Position numbers and translations under genes: made by a program. From contig CAWATY010000009.1 in NCBI GenBank assembly GCA_963785115.1, positions 620,001 to 684,000 of the forward strand: a stretch of 64,000 bases of DNA. The letters run 5' to 3'. This document shows, in pieces, positions 59,971 to 64,000 of this stretch. Under the pieces are notes generated by a model, which saw only the letters and a program-made list of their open reading frames with translations, searched no databases and was not told the origin of the DNA. Numbering within the stretch: the first letter of the stretch is position 1; each line of letters opens with the position of its first letter. Origin of the DNA: JACCWP01 sp963785115 (GTDB lineage: Bacteria > Actinomycetota > Actinomycetes > Propionibacteriales > Nocardioidaceae).

Positions 59971-62900
59971 TGCGGCTGCACGCCCTGGAGCTCAGCGCGT
60001 TCGGCCCGTTCCCCGGCACCGAGGCCCTCGACCTCGACGCGCTCGGTGAGGCCGGCCTGTTCCTGCTGACCGGCAGCACCGGTGCGGGCAAGACGAGCCT
60101 GCTCGACGCCATCTGCTTCGCGCTGTTCGGCCGGGTGCCCGGCGACCGGCAGGACGCCCGGCGGCTGCGCAGCGACCACGCGGCGTCGGACGCCCGGCCC
60201 CGGGTGGTCCTCGAGGCGACGCTCGCCGGTCGGCGGTTGCGCCTCACCCGGACGCCGGAGTGGGAGCGCGACAAGCGCCGCGGCGAGGGCACCACCCGGC
60301 AGCAGCCCGCGGTCGTGCTCGAGGAGATCACGCCGGCGGGGACCAGCACCCTCAGCACCCGCATCGACGAGACCCAGCACCTGGTCGAGTCGCTGCTCGG
60401 CATGGACCTCACCCAGTTCACCCAGGTGGCGATGCTCCCCCAGGGTCGCTTCGAGGCCTTCCTGCGGGCCGGGGCGAGCGACCGGCAGCGGGTCCTGGAG
60501 CGGCTGTTCGGCACCGCCCGGTTCCGCGACGTCGAGCAGTGGCTGGTGACGCAACGTCAGGCAGCCAGCCGCGAGCACCAGGCCTACGTCCAGCGGGCGC
60601 GGTCGCTGCTCGACGGCATGCACGCCGTGCTGGGCCAGCCACCGAACCTGCTCGACGCCGACCCGGCGGGGTGGACAAGCACCGACGGGACCGCCTGGAC
60701 CGATGTCGCCGACGCGTTGTGCCGGACCGCGGCTGACGACCTGGCCCGGCACACCGCAGCGGCCGCAGCGGCCACCGCTGCCGCCGACACCGCCACCGCA
60801 CGCGCGGCCGACGCCCGTGCCGGCGCCGAGGCCGCGACCAGGCTCGCTGCAGCGCGAACGGTCCTCGCCAGGCTTGCCGAGCAGGCCGACGAGGCCGAGC
60901 GCCGCCGGCAGCGGCTGGCCGCGGCCGAGCGGGCGCGCGAGGTGACGCCGTTGCTCGGCCCGCTGCTGGGCGCCGAGCACGACGACGGCGCGGCCGCCCG
61001 GGAGGCCGACCGGGCCCTCTCCGCGGCCCGCGAGGCACTCGCTCACGTCGATGCCGCCGCCGCCCCGACCGCGGATGCGTCGGTGTCCGACGACCTCGCG
61101 CCGGTGCTGAGCGGCCTCGAGCGCCGCCTCGACCGGCTCGAGGCGCTGGTTGAGGAGGCCGACCGGGCCGCCGAGTGCGCTACGGAGGTCGACGCCCTGG
61201 CGGCCGGCCGGCAGCGTGCCTCGACCGAGCGGGAGACCCTGCGGAACGCCCTCGACACGCTGCCCACCCGGATCGCCGACCTGCGCGCGGCCACGACCCT
61301 CGCCGAGCAGGCCGTCGGCTCGCTCGAGCGGACCCGCGCCGATGTCGACGCGGCCGTCGCGGCCCGCGACGCCCTCCGCGCGCTCGCCGAGGCCGAGGCG
61401 GTGCGCGACGACCGGGACGACCAGCGACGGCGTGCGGTCGACGCCCATCAGCAGTCCCTCGACCGGCTGCACGAGATCCAGCGGCGCCGGCTGGCCGGGG
61501 CTGCCGCCGCCCTGGCCGCCGAGCTGCGCTCCGGCGAGCCGTGCCCGGTATGCGGGTCCGCAACGCACCCCGCCCCTGCCGGCTCCGCCGATGCCGTACC
61601 CACCGACGCCGACGAGGAGGCCGCCCAGCGTCGAGCCGAGGCCGCGGAGGTGTCCCGAACCGCCGCAGAGCAGGCCGCGCACGCCGCCCAGCTCAGGGTG
61701 GCCGACCTCCGGGGCAGGGCAGGCGACCGCACCCACGCCTCCGCCGAGGCCGCGGTCGCGGCGCACCAGGACCTGCTCCAGCGGCTCACCGAGCGCGCCG
61801 AGCAGCTCGACGTGCACCGGGCCGAGCGCGAGCGTGCCGTCCAGGAGCACGAGATGACGGTCAAGCGGTTGGCCGCGCTCGACCACCAGCTCGCGGTGCT
61901 GACCACCCGGCACGACGAACGCACCGCCGAGCTGGAGCGGCTGCGCACGGGCCTGCGCGCGGCGGTCGGCGACGACCACGACCTCGCCCGGCACCGGCGC
62001 CGCACGCTCGACGCCCTGGAGGCCGTGCGCGCCGCCACCCGGGCGCAGCGCGCCCGAGCCGAGACGGCCGCGGTGCTGACGGAGGCGCGTGCCCAGGCCG
62101 AGCAGGCCGCGACCGCCCACGGCTTCGCCGGTGTCGCGGCGGTACGCGCCGACGCCCTCAGTGCCCCCGAGCGGCAACGGCTCGCCGACTGGCTCGAGGC
62201 GCGGGCCGACGAGGAACGGAGCGCCCGCGACACGCTCGCCGACCCGGCGCTGGTCGCGACGGCAGCGGCAGGAGAGCCCGAGGTGGCCGCGCGGGCAGCC
62301 TCCGAGGCGCAAGCGGTCGCGGTGACGTCAGCCGCCGCCCGCACCGAGGCCGAGGGCGCGCGCGCCACCGCGGCCCGTGCCGACGAGCGGCTCCGGACCA
62401 TGCGCGCCCAGCTGGTGGCCTTGCTGCACGAGGGCGAGCCCGCCCGGGTCCGGCACGAGACGGCGGTCGCCGTCGCGTCGCTGGCCGAGGGCAAGTCCCG
62501 CGACAACCACCTGCAGATGTCGCTGTCCGCGTACGTCCTCGCCGCCCGGCTCGAGCAGGTGGTGGCCGCGGCCAACGAGCGGCTCGACCCGATGACCGGT
62601 GGTCGCTACTCCCTGGAGCACACGCCGGCGCGTACCGCGCGGGACCGGCGCGGCGGGCTCGGCCTGCTGGTGCGGGACGCGTGGACGGGCCAGACCCGCG
62701 ACCCGCGCTCCCTGTCCGGAGGCGAGACCTTCCAGGCTTCCCTGGCGCTCGCCCTCGGGCTGGCCGACGTGGTGGCGCACGAGGCGGGCGGTGCCGAGAT
62801 CAACACGCTGTTCGTCGACGAGGGCTTCGCCTCCCTCGACCCCGACAGCCTCGACGAGGTCATGGACGTGCTCGACGGCCTGCGCGCCGGTGGCAGGGTG

Positions 62901-63011
62901 GTGGGGCTGGTGTCGCACGTCCAGCTGCTGCGCGACCGGGTGCCCGTGCAGGTCCGGGTCGACAAGCGGCGCAACGGCTCGATCGTGGTGTCCCCGGACG
63001 CCGTCGCCTGA
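59970..63011 (+). CDS. sbcC: Exonuclease subunit SbcC (Rad50 family)
   Basis: 1013 aa. Walker A 'TGSTGAGKTSLLDAICFALF' near residues 31-50, Q-loop 'QVAMLPQGRFEAFLRAG', long Ala/Glu/Arg coiled coils on both sides, the zinc hook 'CPVCGSATHP' at residue 525, and the C-terminal signature 'RSLSGGETFQASLALALGLA' with Walker B 'LFVDEGFASLDPDSL'. Role: ATPase and tether of the SbcCD nuclease, Rad50-like. Coiled-coil composition produces the long antisense open frames here. Confidence 0.95.
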   Translation: MRLHALELSAFGPFPGTEALDLDALGEAGLFLLTGSTGAGKTSLLDAICFALFGRVPGDRQDARRLRSDHAASDARPRVVLEATLAGRRLRLTRTPEWERDKRRGEGTTRQQPAVVLEEITPAGTSTLSTRIDETQHLVESLLGMDLTQFTQVAMLPQGRFEAFLRAGASDRQRVLERLFGTARFRDVEQWLVTQRQAASREHQAYVQRARSLLDGMHAVLGQPPNLLDADPAGWTSTDGTAWTDVADALCRTAADDLARHTAAAAAATAAADTATARAADARAGAEAATRLAAARTVLARLAEQADEAERRRQRLAAAERAREVTPLLGPLLGAEHDDGAAAREADRALSAAREALAHVDAAAAPTADASVSDDLAPVLSGLERRLDRLEALVEEADRAAECATEVDALAAGRQRASTERETLRNALDTLPTRIADLRAATTLAEQAVGSLERTRADVDAAVAARDALRALAEAEAVRDDRDDQRRRAVDAHQQSLDRLHEIQRRRLAGAAAALAAELRSGEPCPVCGSATHPAPAGSADAVPTDADEEAAQRRAEAAEVSRTAAEQAAHAAQLRVADLRGRAGDRTHASAEAAVAAHQDLLQRLTERAEQLDVHRAERERAVQEHEMTVKRLAALDHQLAVLTTRHDERTAELERLRTGLRAAVGDDHDLARHRRRTLDALEAVRAATRAQRARAETAAVLTEARAQAEQAATAHGFAGVAAVRADALSAPERQRLADWLEARADEERSARDTLADPALVATAAAGEPEVAARAASEAQAVAVTSAAARTEAEGARATAARADERLRTMRAQLVALLHEGEPARVRHETAVAVASLAEGKSRDNHLQMSLSAYVLAARLEQVVAAANERLDPMTGGRYSLEHTPARTARDRRGGLGLLVRDAWTGQTRDPRSLSGGETFQASLALALGLADVVAHEAGGAEINTLFVDEGFASLDPDSLDEVMDVLDGLRAGGRVVGLVSHVQLLRDRVPVQVRVDKRRNGSIVVSPDAVA

Positions 63012-63115
63012 CCAAGCCGCCGGCTCTGCGGCAGCGAAGCACTGTTCGAGAGACTCAGGCAGATACTGAGACACTGAGGTCCGTGCGGGTCGGCGGACCG
63101 GACGGAAGGACGTGG
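63012..63115. promoter_or_regulatory. Control region of the sigma/anti-sigma pair
   Basis: Contains CTCAG and CTGAG as a 5-bp inverted repeat around GCAGATA (63054-63070), a direct repeat ACTGAG-AC-ACTGAG just after it, GATACT at 63062-63067, and the ribosome site GGAAGGA at 63104-63110. An ECF-type promoter is plausible, but no clear -35 is recognised. Confidence 0.35.
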
Positions 63116-63706
63116 GTGGACGCGGAGACCGTGCGGTTCCCCGGTGGGGGTGCCGAGGAGCCAGAGGAGTCGCTCGACGAGCTGCTCAACCGGGTGGCTC
63201 GGCAGGACGAGTCGGCCTTCGCCCGCCTCTACGACCGGATGGGCGGGGCGGTGTACGGGCTCGCCCGGCGGGTGGTGCGCGACCCGGCGCGCGCCGAGGA
63301 GGTCGCCCAAGAGGTGTTGCTCCAGGTCTGGCGCACCGCCAGCCGCTTCGACCGCGATCGCGGGTCGGCGAAGAGCTGGATCCTCACCCTGACCCACCGC
63401 CGGTCGGTCGACGCCGTGCGGCACGACCAGGCAAGCACCGACCGGGAGCGCCGCTACGACTGGACCGGCGGTCGAGACACCGATGTCGTCGAGGAGGAGG
63501 TCACGATCCGCATGGAGCACCAGCAGGTTCGGCGCTGCCTCGGGACCTTGACCGATCTGCAGCGCGAAGCGGTCACCCTTGCCTATTACGGCGGCCACAC
63601 GTACGCCGAGGTGGCCACGGTGCTCGAGGCAAACCCCGCCACCATCAAGACCCGCATGCGCGACGGCCTGATCCGGCTGCGCGACTGCCTGGGAGTCACC
63701 GCATGA
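63116..63706 (+). CDS. sigK: ECF RNA polymerase sigma factor, SigK type
   Basis: 196 aa from the GTG at 63116, which has GGAAGGA 6 bases upstream; an in-frame GTG at 63083 has none. Region 2 'ESAFARLYDRMGGAVYGLARRVVRDPARAEEVAQEVLLQVWRTASRFD' segment and 'GSAKSWILTLTHRRSVDAVR', region 4 'LTDLQREAVTLAYYGGHTYAEVATVLEANPATIKTRMRDGLIRLRD'. Size, sequence and the adjacent zinc-binding RskA-like anti-sigma fit the SigK group, which in mycobacteria controls secreted antigens and redox-linked genes. Its stop overlaps the anti-sigma ATG by four bases. Confidence 0.9.
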   Translation: MDAETVRFPGGGAEEPEESLDELLNRVARQDESAFARLYDRMGGAVYGLARRVVRDPARAEEVAQEVLLQVWRTASRFDRDRGSAKSWILTLTHRRSVDAVRHDQASTDRERRYDWTGGRDTDVVEEEVTIRMEHQQVRRCLGTLTDLQREAVTLAYYGGHTYAEVATVLEANPATIKTRMRDGLIRLRDCLGVTA

Positions 63707-64000
63707 GCGCCGATCTGCACACCCTGGTGGGTGCGTACGCGCTGCACGCACTCGACCCGCCCGAGGAGGCCTCGTTCGAGGACCACCTCGACCGGTGTCC
63801 CACCTGCACCGCCGAGCTGCGGGAGTTCCGCGCGACGGCTGCCCGACTCGGCGAGGCCGCCGAGGAGACGCCCCCGGAGCACCTACGCGCCGCTGTCCTG
63901 ACCGCTGCGCACCACACGGCACCGCAGCGGCCCGTCGTCACCCAGGTGTCCTCCGCCCGCTGGCAACGGCGGCTCGGCACGCGGCTGCCCGGCCTGCTGG
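63703..64000 (+). CDS. rskA: Anti-sigma factor RskA-like, 3' partial
   Basis: The first 99 codons are present and the frame is open to the window end. 'MSADLHTLVGAYALHALDPPEEASFEDHLDRCPTCTAEL' segment is the zinc-binding anti-sigma domain, with HxxxCxxC in 'HLDRCPTC'. A membrane helix and an extracytoplasmic domain would be expected beyond the edge ('RRLGTRLPGLL' is the basic pre-membrane part). Role: sequesters the sigma factor encoded just upstream until regulated proteolysis releases it. Confidence 0.88.
   Translation, partial: MSADLHTLVGAYALHALDPPEEASFEDHLDRCPTCTAELREFRATAARLGEAAEETPPEHLRAAVLTAAHHTAPQRPVVTQVSSARWQRRLGTRLPGLL

Noticed and set aside
59490..62312. 940-codon open frame antisense to sbcC
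   Set aside because: Its product is Gly/Leu/Arg-rich without domains. Long antisense frames are expected where the real gene uses G/C at third positions; the same applies to those across 5461-7695, 39684-41786 and 55572-57641.

Overview
The window is about 73% GC, tightly packed, with many GTG starts and 1-8 bp start/stop overlaps. Its marker genes (pafB/pafC, rbpA, a HelY-type helicase, a lipoprotein N-acyltransferase next to a polyprenol-phosphate mannose synthase, a SigK/RskA-like pair) place it in the Actinomycetota, most like Nocardioidaceae or a neighbouring family; the genus cannot be settled from the sequence. No rRNA, tRNA, CRISPR array, prophage or intact insertion sequence was seen.

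Layout. 1-8.4 kb: tandem FKBP isomerase (5' end outside the window), pafB-pafC, tatA-tatC, a lipid kinase and a Ski2-like helicase. 8.4-12.9 kb: 5'-3' exonuclease, M24 peptidase, Lrp regulator and an ABC exporter. 12.9-18.3 kb: lysine fermentation/degradation genes, kamA divergent from kdd-kamD-kamE-kal; kce is absent here. 18.6-21.7 kb: lnt-ppm-fxsA and rbpA. 21.8-26.0 kb: UMF1-type transporter, glycerophosphodiesterase, zinc-ribbon protein, a hypothetical gene and a C45 peptidase. 26.0-27.6 kb: a MurA carrying an N-terminal XRE helix-turn-helix, with a palindrome over its own -10. 27.7-36.3 kb: SGNH hydrolase, aldo/keto reductase, GNAT, RibD-like reductase, adenosine deaminase, winged-helix protein, sulfotransferase, lipoprotein and methyltransferase. 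36.3-46.4 kb: accessory genes (ABC remnant, hydrolase, two AraC, three VOC, UvrA paralogue, reductases, MFS, LysR). At 46.45 kb an intergenic 28-mer closely matches the actinobacterial dif consensus, so this is probably the replication terminus. 46.6-64 kb: reductase, isochorismatase, a sulfatase-GNAT-AlkD operon, lipoproteins, membrane proteins, pepN, HAD phosphatase, sbcD-sbcC, and a sigma/anti-sigma pair cut by the window end.

Two themes recur. First, more than twenty genes show an A-N3-T -10 hexamer (mostly TANNNT) ending 6-8 bases before the start codon, the signature of leaderless transcription; this was used to choose starts. Second, five otherwise intact genes each contain one +1 frameshift, always a net single-base insertion, which looks more like systematic sequence error than decay. 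True decay is seen in an ABC transporter remnant and a YjbR-like remnant.
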